Both the position numbers and the translations under genes were made by a program. From positions 5,146,001 through 5,210,000 of the forward strand of contig OZ005696.1 of assembly GCA_963930775.1 (NCBI GenBank): a DNA stretch of 64,000 nucleotides, in the 5' to 3' direction. Position 1 is the first letter of the stretch; the number at the start of each line of letters is the position of its first letter. Shown here in pieces: positions 15,087-27,200 of this stretch. Source of the stretch: Cliona cf. orientalis. Lineage: Eukaryota; Porifera; Demospongiae; Clionaida; Clionaidae. Under the pieces are notes generated by a model that was given only the letters and a program-made list of their open reading frames with translations, had not been told where the DNA came from and did not search any database.

Positions 15087-15229
15087 ACCTATACTAATGC
15101 ATGACTGGTGGTGGTGAAAACAAGTGAAAGTGAGTGATTGTTCATTTGCACAATCGGCTATATTATATTATAGCCATCTATGTAATTACTCGCCACAGCT
15201 GTGTGCAATGTTTTGGTTTGTACCAGATA

Positions 15230-15543
15230 CCGTATTTCCTCGAAATCTCGCCGCACCTCGAAATCCCGCCGCCCTCGAAATGTCGCCGCATCTATCTGCC
15301 ATCTCGCCCCAATAAACGCCGCCCTCGAAATCTCGCCGCATGGTAAGGGGTCGACAGAAATTTCCGTATGCGCAGGGATATTTTACGTGCATACAACTAG
15401 GCTTATTATTGAAGCTGTGTACGAGCGTGCGTATCGATCTCTGTAGACGCCGCCCTCGAAATCTAGCCGCCCTCGAATTGTCGCCGCACCAAACGGAGCC
15501 TTGAAATAAAATCTCGCCGCGGCGAGATTTCGAGGAAATACGG
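15230..15543. mobile_element. TA-flanked MITE with CCGTATTTCCTCGAAATC termini
   Basis: 25-bp inverted termini (CCGTATTTCCTCGAAATCTC and its complement) with TA at 15228-15229 and 15544-15545. The interior repeats CTCGAAATCTCGCCG-type units on both sides. The ORFs over it are artefacts of these repeats. Confidence 0.88.
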
Positions 15544-16047
15544 TAATTATTTTTGGAAGTCCATGAACACTTGATCTTGGTATGTACACAGTTCCTGTGG
15601 CCAATGATCTACTTCCCAATGCAGCATATTATAATACTATAGTCTAAGTATGCAATTGCAAATGCTGCAAAGCTGACTCTAGTTCCAATGCACTCCCTGC
15701 AGACAATCATAAAGATGGTCCATGTCTAGGACAAAAAAATTTCTATAAGCTCTCTGTACCATACTCTTTGTTTATAGATTTGATTCATATGTACACCACA
15801 ATAATTATCATAAATTATGGCAGCATGTGGCCTATATAGGCCTGTAGCATTACGTGTGCAGGATTAGCTGGTAGCATTCATTTGTTAGTTATTTTTGGGG
15901 TATGTAAAGTAAACAGGTAGATCTATAATAATATGTAGTGTGATGTTTTCTTCCTTATGTAACTATACCCAAATAAACAGTAAATTTGTACTTACTTTAG
16001 TTTCGGTCAGTGAATGAAGGCTGAAGTAGAAGCTAAGATTTTAAATA

Positions 16048-17380
16048 ATGTTGATAGTCGTATAGAGTCTTAGATCAAAAACGTTAACAGTGACTGCATG
16101 ACTATAGCTATAATAATTCCATGATGCACGTGGCAATCATGGTTACACACATGATAAACTAACTTATGCAATATCAAAATTAACTATAGGAATGAGGCAA
16201 AGGAGACAGACAGACTGATGCAGCTCAAGGGACAAGTCCAAGATGTGAAAAGTCTTTGTTCTCATGACATGCTACCAGTAAGAATGTGACATATTTTGGT
16301 AGGTGAAGGAACTAACGGCACAAAATCTGAACTTGATAAAGCTAAGAGGAGAAAAGCTTGAAGACGGTTTGGAGAAAGCAGGTAAGGTGGATGTATACAG
16401 CTCAGATATGTGTCAAATTGCCTACAGGCCTGTTGTTCACATGTAGTACACTATCAAGACTTAATTAGTATAATATTATTAGTGCTAAAAATTATTAGCT
16501 GTCAGGCATACTAACTATTAAATTTATGCACATGCATGATTAATAATTAAGTGTTGGCGAATCCTTAGGTACAAGTATGTGGGAGAATATATATTATACT
16601 CTAAAATATTGTGTGCATGCATGGGTGTGTGTGTGTGTGTGTTTGAAATGTTAATAGCAGTGCCTGATTGAGTATTATATAATATTATTTTAAATACCAG
16701 CAAGATCAGTGAGAATGAAGCAACTGACTCCCTATTAATTATGGTTATTATTATGCTCCGTATAATGTAGTTAACCATAGCAGTTTCATGACAGTAATAA
16801 TAATAATCATAATATAGAGGGAGTTCCTGTTATGTACGTAGGACAAAATTATAAGGTTCTGAAGTGTTCCGGTCATCAGGGGAGAACCCAGTCTGATCCT
16901 TACTGGCACAGGTTTCAGTCCCATTAATCTCCCGACCTGTGGTCAGCTACAGAAAGGGCGGGACCACTCCCCTACAAGGGGTCTGGTAGTATGCTCTTTG
17001 GTGCACTTTGGCTTTCTTAATTCTTCTTGTCACGTGACAAGCTCACTCTATGGTATGTGTCACATGCTTGTGACCAACTGCACATACCTCTGATTCTAGA
17101 TATCAGTATATATGTAGGTGATACTAGTGTGCAGCAAACTGTTATTACCTTACAGTAAGTTGCTATTATGCTAATATGTTTTCATTTGACCCATTATCAC
17201 TCCCTTTGTATCTAGCTGTGCTATGTAGATGTATTTGATCGAGTAACCCATTACCCTTGTTCATTATATTATAGTATGTATATGTATGGATGTGTGCATC
17301 TGAGTGTGCATGTGCATGTGTGCTGTGTATGACACTGTTTCGCATTCTGATACTTAGCTACAGTCGGTCATGACAGCTTA

Positions 17381-17416
<36 letters not shown>

Positions 17417-18343
17417 GTGGGGGCAGGTATATTATAAGAAAGACAACAATGGGAATCAAGGTATGCAGAGGAGATAAGACCTTTAGGTATAATAATATTA
17501 TGCTTGTGTATTCTGTTGTTGTGAATATTTTGTATAGTTATAGTTTCATTTTCCTAACTCAGGACTATTGATATTCTTTTCTTAGTTAGCTATTTACATG
17601 TACAGCTAGCTACTGTCTTGAGAAGTTAGTTAATCTGAAGACTGCTCATGACAATTATAAATTCAAGTTATTCAATAGTACTGAGTTCGCTTATAGCCAG
17701 TTTGCATATAAAGTCAGAAGTGGCCTTTTGATAATAGTTTGAAGAAGGTGGTGGCTTAGTTTCTTGAACTTTCTTCAATTTGATTCATCTTACAGAGGAG
17801 TTAAAAGAATCAGCTTCTGAATTCCGAAGAAATGCAAGAAAATTATGGATAAAGCTATGTTTGAAGAAGTTCAAGGTTAGACACTTATACCCCTGGTAGT
17901 GTACATGCTTTAGGGAGGGGGGGGGGGAGGGGGGAGTGTAGAACATTTGGCCGAGGGGCCATGATCCATGGTTCTCTTAATTGCAAGCTGCTTTTGTATT
18001 GATAGGTTGATGCATATCACAGATTGGCAGCTGTATATGCTCAGACATGGTCTCTGTATTATCATAATCACTATGTTCATAAAATTGTCGTTTACCTCCG
18101 ATAGCTATGGATCATCCTGGCGGTCATCATACTCGGTATCTGTCTCGGAGTCATTGCTATTGTCATAGTGGGTAAGACTATCCTTGTACATGCAGTACAA
18201 GTGTAGCTATAACCTAATGTTTAATTCATATGGCAATTTCTGTTGCATACACGATAAAATTAATATTATTATTTACTATAGAGCAACTTTAAGATATTGC
18301 TGTAATCATTCTTTCAGGTGTAGTGCTTGGAATAAGACTTTAA
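16048..18343 (+). CDS. VAMP-C: R-SNARE (VAMP7/8-like), 102 aa
   Basis: Coding exons 16190-16244, 16303-16381, 17796-17875, 18105-18171 and 18318-18343 (TAA). The first base of the 55-nt exon would complete ATG if joined to AT at 16048-16049, but the donor there (GTTGAT) is weak, so the start is less certain than in A, B and E. The product begins (M)NEAKETDRLMQLKGQVQD, then VKELTAQNLNLIKLRGEK; the zero-layer Arg is codon 16345-16347. The C-terminal half of the motif is EFRRNARKLWIKLCLKKFK, unusually basic before the TM anchor LWIILAVIILGICLGV... Tail VVLGIRL. The TM exon is close to that of VAMP-B, suggesting B and C are the youngest duplicates. Confidence 0.85.
17382..17413. repeat. (GT)n microsatellite
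   Basis: About 16 uninterrupted GT units in a VAMP-C intron. Shorter GT runs occur at about 16625-16642 and 10512-10524. Confidence 0.9.
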
Positions 18344-19847
18344 GGATCATTATCGTGCAATTGGATGCTACAATCCAATTCTTAAAGGTGCAATCAAACT
18401 AATAGTTTATGGCAATTCCTTATGTGTAGTTGTCCTCTCAATTTTAGCACAATGTCATAATAGTAAGAGCGTGGTACACTAATAATATTATTATGGTGTG
18501 TAACACACATTATGTCAGAATGTACATCACATCGAAATATCAATAATACACACTACTACAGTAAAATTATACAATAATTTTTATTTGCACTTCTCCTGGA
18601 TTGTCAAACTAAATTTCTGTTGCATACACGATAAAATTAATATTACTATAGAGCAACTTTAAGATATTGCTGTGAAAATCATACTCGGCTTCGCCTCGTA
18701 CGATTTTCAACTACTGCTTAGTACAATTATTTCCAAATCGGACTCGAATGCGTGTGATTACCTATACAAATAATAATAATAGTCATGTCAAGTTGCTAAA
18801 CAGCAACTGTTAATTATAAGCGACTGGATCTGGCATTGGTTGCTGGCCATGTATGCGTCCATGGGTTATAATATCTGCATAATTGGCTCAATACTATAGT
18901 CATCAGATTCTGTTGTTCACACACCTGGTCCACGGTAGTGTGCAATGTTTTGGTTTATACCAGATAATCATTAATCCTGCTTCCATTTATGGAAATCTAT
19001 GAACACTTGATCTGAGATAGTGCTTCCAGTAGTACTAGCACCCATACCACAGTACAGAGTACAGAGCTAGCTTGCTGCCTAGCCCAGAACACAACTACGT
19101 ACAGGAAATGAATGGAACGCACCCACCCCCTTGGCGGCCCAACTTCTCCCATGTTCCCCCCCCCCTAAATTTTTGGGCCAGATAAATCCTTAACAAACTT
19201 AAAATCATCAAGACTAATCCAAATTTTACAATTGCTGCACTATTTGTGACTGGAAGTTTTGATGACAAATTTTGTGGCAACTATAGGACGTTTGTAACAA
19301 TATCAGTAAGCTTAATATTTGCAAGTTTCAAGACTCTGCATGTACCAGAGTGTAGCTACATTTCAGGAATGACTGATCCATGAATGGTTTTAATAGTATT
19401 GTAGCTGATAGTATCATAGCTAGCTACCTACATTGTACCTTTTCATATTACCTATAAGAACTCAATCATATACATCACTGGATACTTTTGTGAGAATTCA
19501 CAAATAATACATGCCGAAAAAAGGTCGCAAATCCTACAGTAACTCAAAATTTATCCTACAAAACTAACCAAACTACCCATTTTACCCCAAAATAATATTA
19601 TCCCTCTATACCCTGGATGACCTACATGTAAGAAGGTACAGAGGCAAGCACTCACAAATTTACTCCCTCACTATATCATGGCAGGACACAGCTGTGACAT
19701 GCCACTTATCCGCCAGCATGTGGCCGAAGAAATCACAGAGAAAACACTACATGACCTTATATTTTCACTGATTTCTATGTGATATAAATTATTTGTGTAC
19801 TATAGCTGCTCACCTCCAAAATTTTGCTCCCTGTTATATGTTACATT

Positions 19848-20225
19848 GGGCTATTCCAGATAATAAGGATACACCGGCCCCTATGGAGGAAGGTTGATTA
19901 GTATTGTAGGGTCAAGATTTAAGGTGATTTAATGAAGTATTGAGGGCATTTTTATGGATTTTAATGAGGTATTGTAGGTGACCATTATAGATAGTAATGA
20001 AGTATTGAGGGGGCATGGCAGTGAATAATTAGTATTGATGGAGTAGCTGGTCAGGGTATGGAGGAATTACTATTAGTTTTGTAGGGTGAAATCGAGATTA
20101 TTGATTAGTTTTATAGGGTAAAATGAGCAAATTGATGGTTATTTTTGCACTTCAATTGGTATTCAGGGTAGTGAACACAAATCTCTTCCTCCATAGGGGT
20201 GTATGCCTATTATCTGGAATAGCCC
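19848..20225. mobile_element. MITE with GGGCTATTCCAGATAATA termini
   Basis: The left end GGGCTATTCCAGATAATAAG and right end CCTATTATCTGGAATAGCCC are inverted over about 40 bp, extending to CCCCTATGGAGGAAG and its complement. The interior contains repeated TTAGTATTG.AGGG motifs. The target duplication is unclear. Confidence 0.82.
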
Positions 20226-21025
20226 ATTAGCGTCAGACTACACATGTACTCTGATCTGGATCGGGAATGAATAGATACGAACCATGCGGGGTGTGGCGCA
20301 CGGGCGCGGGGTCTCATGTCAAAATTTATGCGCGCACGTACGCCTATTGACCTTTGACCCTGTGGCATTCAGCCTGCACCTAACGGGAACCTTTCAGCGA
20401 AGTCCACCTATTATATATACGTCGTCATGTTGGGCGCATAGCGAGCTGCCCCTGCAGAGATCAGCCGAACACAAACGGTTAATTGGTAGTAGTCTTGCGC
20501 GCCAGCCCCTCATACGCAAAGAGAACCCGTTACACTCTGTTCGGCATACAAGAGCCCCAACCACTACATCACCGCGCTGTTGTCGCTGCTGCCAATCATT
20601 ATTACCCCTTTTATAGACAAAACCCTAGATACTAACCCCGCTATCATTGCGTTATAACCACGCGCCTGTTAGACCACTAAGTCTAACGCGCCAATAAGCT
20701 TGCATAACGATTTCGTTTTCAGACGGGCTACTCGGCCCGAGACCTCACCTCCTTTTGGGGGTGGGGTCTGGGGACAAGACTGGCGCTGTGCCTGTCGGCG
20801 AATTTGGGGGCGCGAACACAGAATAGCAACACGCAGAAGCTGAGATATACACAAAATGAAGTCCAAATCAGTCCAAACTCAGATGAAGAGAATAGAGCCC
20901 CCGCTCTGACTCAGTACCAAGACGAGCATAATCCTGGCATCACACATTATGGATATACCGTATAGCTCGAGGGAGATAACTTTCACGAATTTCGCGATTT
21001 TTCCGCCATCCGCGAAAGTTTTCCC

Positions 21026-21084
21026 TAGTCTCGTAGCCCAGCCCCCTTAAACGCACGCGTTTAGGGGGCTGGGTCACGAGACTA
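21026..21084. repeat. Hairpin element, TAGTCTCGT...ACGAGACTA family
   Basis: Left arm TAGTCTCGTAGCCCAGCCCC, right arm GGGGCTGGGTCACGAGACTA, loop around CGCACGCG. The same hairpin recurs at 21505-21561 and as half-copies in both arms of the palindrome 21790-22520. Confidence 0.85.
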
Positions 21085-21197
21085 AGTTTCCCCACGAAAT
21101 TCTAGGCATGCCACACCCATTACGCGACCAATTTTAACATTCCGCGAAAGTTTTCTCCGCGAAACGGTACTAGTTGAGGATAGTCTAATGTTTTAAT

Positions 21198-21209
21198 TGC
21201 GCATGCGCA
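21198..21209. promoter_or_regulatory. Palindromic NRF1-type site upstream of the death/Roc gene
   Basis: TGCGCATGCGCA, a perfect match to the consensus of nuclear respiratory factor 1, lies 61 bp before the proposed ATG at 21271. The match is seen; binding is inferred. Confidence 0.5.
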
Positions 21210-21270
21210 CCAGCCGAGCTGGGTTCTGCATCGTTACGTGAATCGAGTTCGAGTGACTACCTGATTAAAA

Positions 21271-24200
21271 ATGGAGGCGCAGGCAAAAGACAGACAATTT
21301 CAAGGTATTCCTTACTTATATTTCTCACACAACGAAACTTTCTAGTATGTGGTTTGTTTGTTTTGATAATCGCGATTCTCCTATTACGAAGCAAACAGGA
21401 GTTGATCAAGGATTGGACAGGCACCCCTCTTCGCAATGTAGTATAGGAGATTTTCGCCATTAATACCCAGCCACCATCCTTGCACTAGTGTATTAAAATT
21501 GACATAGTCTCGTGGCCCAGCCCCCTTAAAGGCGCGTTTAGGGGGCTGGGTCACGAGTCTATAGTTGACAATGTATAGCTACCCCATCAGGCACTTCCCT
21601 TAGATCAGCGCCTTAGTACCGTTTAATATTAAACCTTTTCGTGATTGAAGTGTGAAAAACATTATTGACATGCAAATGAAATTCAGTGTTAGAATTTACA
21701 CCTCTTGGGCGTTAACTCCACCTACTGGGGGAGCAGCCATATTTAATTTACTGTACCCGTTCTAATTAAGGTGCCTCTACCTATGTCGGAATCCTAATTT
21801 TTGTGCTGGGATGGAACTATTTTCCACAAAGCCGAGGCAGATGGCTGTTCTATCAGAAACTTTCTTCATGTACGGGGCCTAGTCTCGTGACCCAGCCCCC
21901 TAAAACACACGCGAAAAAGGGCATTGTGTACAATGAGTTGTCGCAGTGGAATTCAATAATTACTTATGTAGATATGTTGGAATGTAATTAACGTTCACAT
22001 AAAATTTATGCAAGAGACCAATGACATCTTTATCCACTCTTCCCGTCATTGCATGGTAACAATGCAAAGCAAAGTGACTACCTAACCTACACGTCTTTAC
22101 CTCCAATGAAAGCTTGAAGCTTAAAAACGAACAAATAAGTGCTAGAGAAGGCTTTTATACAATGTAGCCCTTGTTTGTCTGCTGTATATAGCCAACAGGT
22201 GATGCAGTATCATTCTAATATCACAGAGACGTGATCGCTGGACTGACTTGATGTCTTCTGCCCGCTTGAAGTCGCCATAGAGCCCTTCTGGACACGAGCG
22301 CCATCATATTATTATTATGGCACATTCAAACGGCATTCTTTGTAAAAATTATTAGTGCACTTTGCGTGTTAATTGCAAATGGAGCGATCTGATTGGTCGT
22401 GCCACATTCCAGAGTTTGGGACAACTTGTTGTACACAATGTTACCAGACCCCTTTTTCGCGTGCGCTTTAAGGGGCTGGGTCACGAGACTAGTATGGGGC
22501 CTTACGATGCTGCTAGGCATGTTAAACTTTTGATAGGGTTTATAGACCCCAACTTCATGGAGAAATCGCTGAAAAGCAACAAAAATCTGTCATACCTTCT
22601 ACCCAGAAGGATCTTACACGTTTTCAGTGTGCCAAGCAGCAGGCTCTGTAGCTACATCACATGCAGATGTAGAAATAAATTTTCGTAGTAGAGCAATTAT
22701 TTATTTCAGATTTGTGGAATATATCGTAAATCACAAATAGTTGTGTCCAAAATATTCTGTGTGATAATTTTTCACGTTAAATAATTTTCAGGCAAATGAC
22801 CCTCTACAGTGTACCTCACTTGTGTTAATATATTTTTGTGCATTTAATTTTTACATAAGCTATAGCCTAATAATGAAATATTTGTGATTTACGGTAGCAC
22901 TATTGCAGCATCATGGCTGTACAACTTTCCCCCCAAGTATGTGGAGCCAAAAGACAATAGAGCTAACAGAGAGTTAATTCTAGTGCTGAATATCTTTCAC
23001 ACTTCAATTGTGAAAAAGTCTACGGTATAATTTATATAAAATTATGAGATTCAGAGATTCATACTCTTATCTTTCTTCTGTCCAGCTTTACCGCTGACGT
23101 TAAACAACATATTTAATATTGTAAAGAATGTACGGTGCTGGCGCACACTGGGTGAACATATATGTTCGTATTCCCTGGATGACATCCAACACTCTGACAA
23201 GGCTCGTCTCAAATCTCGGATTGAAGGCTTTCTCAGTGGTAGAGGACACTACAAGCAGCCGTCGTGGAGGGCACTAATCTGGTCCCTATACAAGGCAAAT
23301 GAAATTCAGTTGGCAGAAGATATAAGAAGCTTTGTTGAACCAGTACAAGGTAGATATGGGGAACTATACGTATGTATGCATGACAGTGATTATAGAGGAC
23401 ACCATAATGAACATAGTACTAATTTTACTAGGCCTATAGACATGCTATGCAAATTACAGTAGTCTGAGTAAAATGGTGATGTTTTTGTTCCATTCCGCCC
23501 TATCCGGACAGCATCGCACTGTTCCTACTAGCCAAACCGTTTCCATTTTGTATGCATGCATGTATAATTAGTAATTGGGTGTGGTTTTCAATGTGTAAAA
23601 AAAAGGAAAGGCCAGCTTCATGAGCTCGTTCACTCAGAATCGATAGTTTATATTGCCACAATCTTCTAAAATCTTTTACTCCGCTCTTCAATTTTGAGCG
23701 AGTTCTGCGATCAAGGCTCGACTGGGTTTGAAGTCAGCATCAGTGATCAATCAACTTCACAGGGGCGGATACAAGCATTTGTGAGGGAGGGGGCTAGAAT
23801 TACGCGCGAAGCGCGCGGGAAAATTAGGCCACGCCCACTTTCAATGACCACGCCCACAAAAACGGCCGTAAACGAACACAACGGCTGCAGTAAGGCTAGT
23901 TTTCAACGTTTTTGGTGCATTTTCATTGTCAGTTTCATGGTAAGTCTACGATTGGGGGCTAGAGGGGGGGCTACAGTTCAGTTTTGTATTAAATACGGCC
24001 TACATTTGGGGTTGAGGGGGAGGGCTACAGCCCCCTTAGCCCTCCCCCTGTATCCGCCCCTGCTTCATGTTGCCAATCAACTCTGATTGCCGATTGCTCA
24101 ATGCTTCTTTTGGCTTTCTTGGACTCTTTAGGTGTCTTTTTCGTGCTTATTAATATTAGAATAGTTGACTGCACGTTCTGTCACTAGCTGTTGGTCTCTG

Positions 24201-27200
24201 TCTGTCCTGTTTCTATTGTTGTGTATGGAAATGCCCATTTTACTTCCGTCTGGATGGGGTGGAACGGAACGAAAACGTCACTTTTTTTACCTTCCACTAT
24301 CATAGAGTCTAAGTAGGGATGGCCCGGATATGCCATATATGTAATACATTACAAATACCCAAATATCTCAAAATAGGTAATTTTGTGAAATTTCTAAGTG
24401 TCAAAATCGGAATCTCCAGCAAATTATCTATCTAATAAGACCAAGATCATCCATCAATTCAATTGTACATGCCAGATCCAGATGTTCAAAAAAATGACCA
24501 TTTCTCATTCTTTCTTTCTTTCTAGTTTCTTGGGCTAGCTCAAGACTGCCTCCACTGCTCATCTTACTTTGAGTATAAATCCACTCTGTTTTGTAGCGCG
24601 CAGTGCAGTGGCACGCTAGTTTGGCGTTATCTCGACAGTCACGTAATAGTGGGTGTGTACAGCGCATTATCGAATGGGTGTGTCTGATACGCCATCTTGT
24701 GATATAATGCGCATGCTCGGAATATGTTGCCATGGTGAAGTCATGTGACAGTGCGTAACCGCCCTTGGCGAGCTACGTAGCTCGTCATGCTCTTATATCG
24801 CTAGCGCGTGCAATGGCGTGCTGGACCGATCATGGATATGAAGGTTCAAGGCTTGAGGAGCGGTAAGACGCTAGGCATAGGCATGCTACTCGCTAGCGCT
24901 TGCAGCGCTAGTGCTACACTGGATAGATCATAGATATCATACCATCACTGATACGAAGGCGCAAGGCTCGAGCAGCAGTAGCTAGCTGCTGCCAACAGTA
25001 AAACTTAGAACTTGGTTCTCCCTAAGCGGAAAAGTACTTGGGGCGCCTAAAGCAGCCTTCTTTGTCATCCTGTTTGTCATGAACAATAATAATAATATTA
25101 TTATGAACGCAAGTTAATGAGGGGCATGACAAAGAATTTTGCGCACCTCCCATTTTCCACTTAATCAGTAGTGAGCAAACCATGTAAGATGGCATTGATA
25201 AATTACACTATTAAAGTGCAATAAAAAAGAACAGAAACAAGTATAAAAACAATTGAACAAAATTGAAGAATGAAGTAGGGATGGCAGAATAAAAAAGTAC
25301 ACAAACAAGAGATACATGATAATCGCATCTACTATACATCCCTATGCTTGCTTTTTGAGGGGTACAAAAATAATCAGTAATAATGCGATTGAATCAAAAC
25401 TGAAACTAAAAAACAACCTGAATATCTCCCATATACCGCACTCAACAAACACGTGGACATTAATAGGTGCATAATAGTCGAGAAAAGCAAGTGTAGGGAT
25501 GTATAGTAGATGCGATTATCTCTTGTTTGTGTACTTTTTGATTCTGCCATCCCTACTTCATTCTTCAATTTTATTCAATTGTTTTTATACTTGTATAATA
25601 GATTTACAGTTTATGTTCATGTTCTAGACCCCAGTGTGACTGTTGAGAATGTAGTTGGAGTGATGGAGAGGGTGGCAGTGCAGAGAAGGAAGGTGGTGTG
25701 GTCTGAATGGGAGATTGTTCCAGACCCAAAAGTAGAGGAGATTTATCAAAAGTATTCTACTGAAGAGCAGAGGATACACGCATGTGCAGACATCTATGTC
25801 AACTGCCACCCTGACTCTTCATGGGCACATCTTTGTGGAAGACTGTATGGGGATAATGAGATGGCTGCAGCGAGGAAAGCAAAACTTTTTATACCACAAA
25901 CTGGTAAGTGGTATAGAGTCAGTGGAATGGCTTGAGGACTGATGCCATTACCATTGGTGCCAAACCCTCAGTGCTATGAGATTTATTATGGAATAGTAGT
26001 GAGGTATTGTAAAGGCTGAAGCTACAGCTACTGTATATGTTGAAAATTTGCAAGCTAATTATCCAGCAACACGAGAGAGAGAGTAACCACAAGAATGCAC
26101 TAATCCTGATTGCACAGTATTATGTAATAGTATACCATGTGCATCTAGATCAGCAGATCTAGTATAAGGCAAACATTATTTTTCTTCAAATGCTTTGATA
26201 TGGTTGCAGTCTCTGCCCAAATCTTACCCTAGCTACCCAATATGCCTGACACTTGTGCTTTGGGAGGGCAATAATAATATTTTAATTAATCTTTTGTCTG
26301 TACATTCCTCTACTCCCTCAGAGCCCACTCTAATCGTGGTGAATGTAGTTGGAGTGATGGAGAATGTGGCAATGGAGAGAAGGAAGGAGATGTGGGCTAA
26401 GTGGGGTATTGTCCTACTCCCACAGGTAAAGGAGATTTATCATAAGTATTCTACTGAGGAGCAGAGGATACATGCATGTGCAGACATATATGTCAACTGC
26501 AACCCTGACTCTTCATGGATACATCTTTGTGGAAGACTGTATGTGGAGAAAGAGATTACTGCATCGAGAAAAGCAAAGACATTTATACCACAAACTGGTA
26601 AGAGAATAATACTAATGTTGCAGCAGCATAGTTGCAGTGCTGGACGATGATAGTAATTATATGATCGATAAGCCATCTGTACATGGAGTGAAACATTATA
26701 GGCACAAGATTACAAACGTTTTAATGTCTATGTGTGCAATTATCCCTGCCAGACCCCACCTTGACTGTTGAGAATTTGTTTGGAGTGATGGAGAAGGTGC
26801 CTGATCGTAGGGCAGAGGAGGTTTGGGAGAGGCTGATTAATGATTATATGTTGAAGGATGTGAGCAGCAAGTGTTCCACAGAGAGGGAGCTGATCAGTAC
26901 ATGTGCAGACATCTATGTCAACTGTAACCCTGACTCCAGCTGGGAAGAGATTGCCTGTCGACTGTACCGTGATGGGGAGACAGCTGCAGTGGAAGAAGCA
27001 CAATCCTATCTCAATCCTAGAGGTAGGTTCTATGAGTGGGTATGGTTTGTGGTATAGTTCTCACATTTATTGTTTAGAAGACACATTTAATAGAACATTG
27101 CCACAAATGTTAAGTGTAATTAATTAACTAGTTTGCAAATAATAGTTGCAGGGCTCATATTGCTCACTCACTGACAGATAACTATTTTGTTGTATCTAGC

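Larger units (their letters stand above)
18344..21270. other. Gene-free stretch between VAMP-C and the death/Roc gene
   Basis: Contains a direct repeat (18237-18304 and 18617-18675, sharing TTGCATACACGATAAAATTA and TTTAAGATATTGCTGT), a MITE (19848-20225), a GC-rich block at about 20270-20870 with no credible ORF, and a partial CCGTATAG...ACGGTA element at about 20956-21167 that holds the hairpin at 21026-21084. I see no gene. Confidence 0.5.

Noticed and set aside
20284-20616. 110-codon + strand frame in a GC-rich block
   Set aside because: No recognisable domain, biased composition, no splice context. Probably open by chance.
20633-20700. tRNA-Ile-like string on the minus strand (GCGTGGTTATAACGC)
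   Set aside because: It does not fold into a cloverleaf: the anticodon loop lacks T33 and the B box is poor.
23694-24086. 130-codon frame
   Set aside because: Overlaps the CAGGGGCGGATACA MITE end to end.
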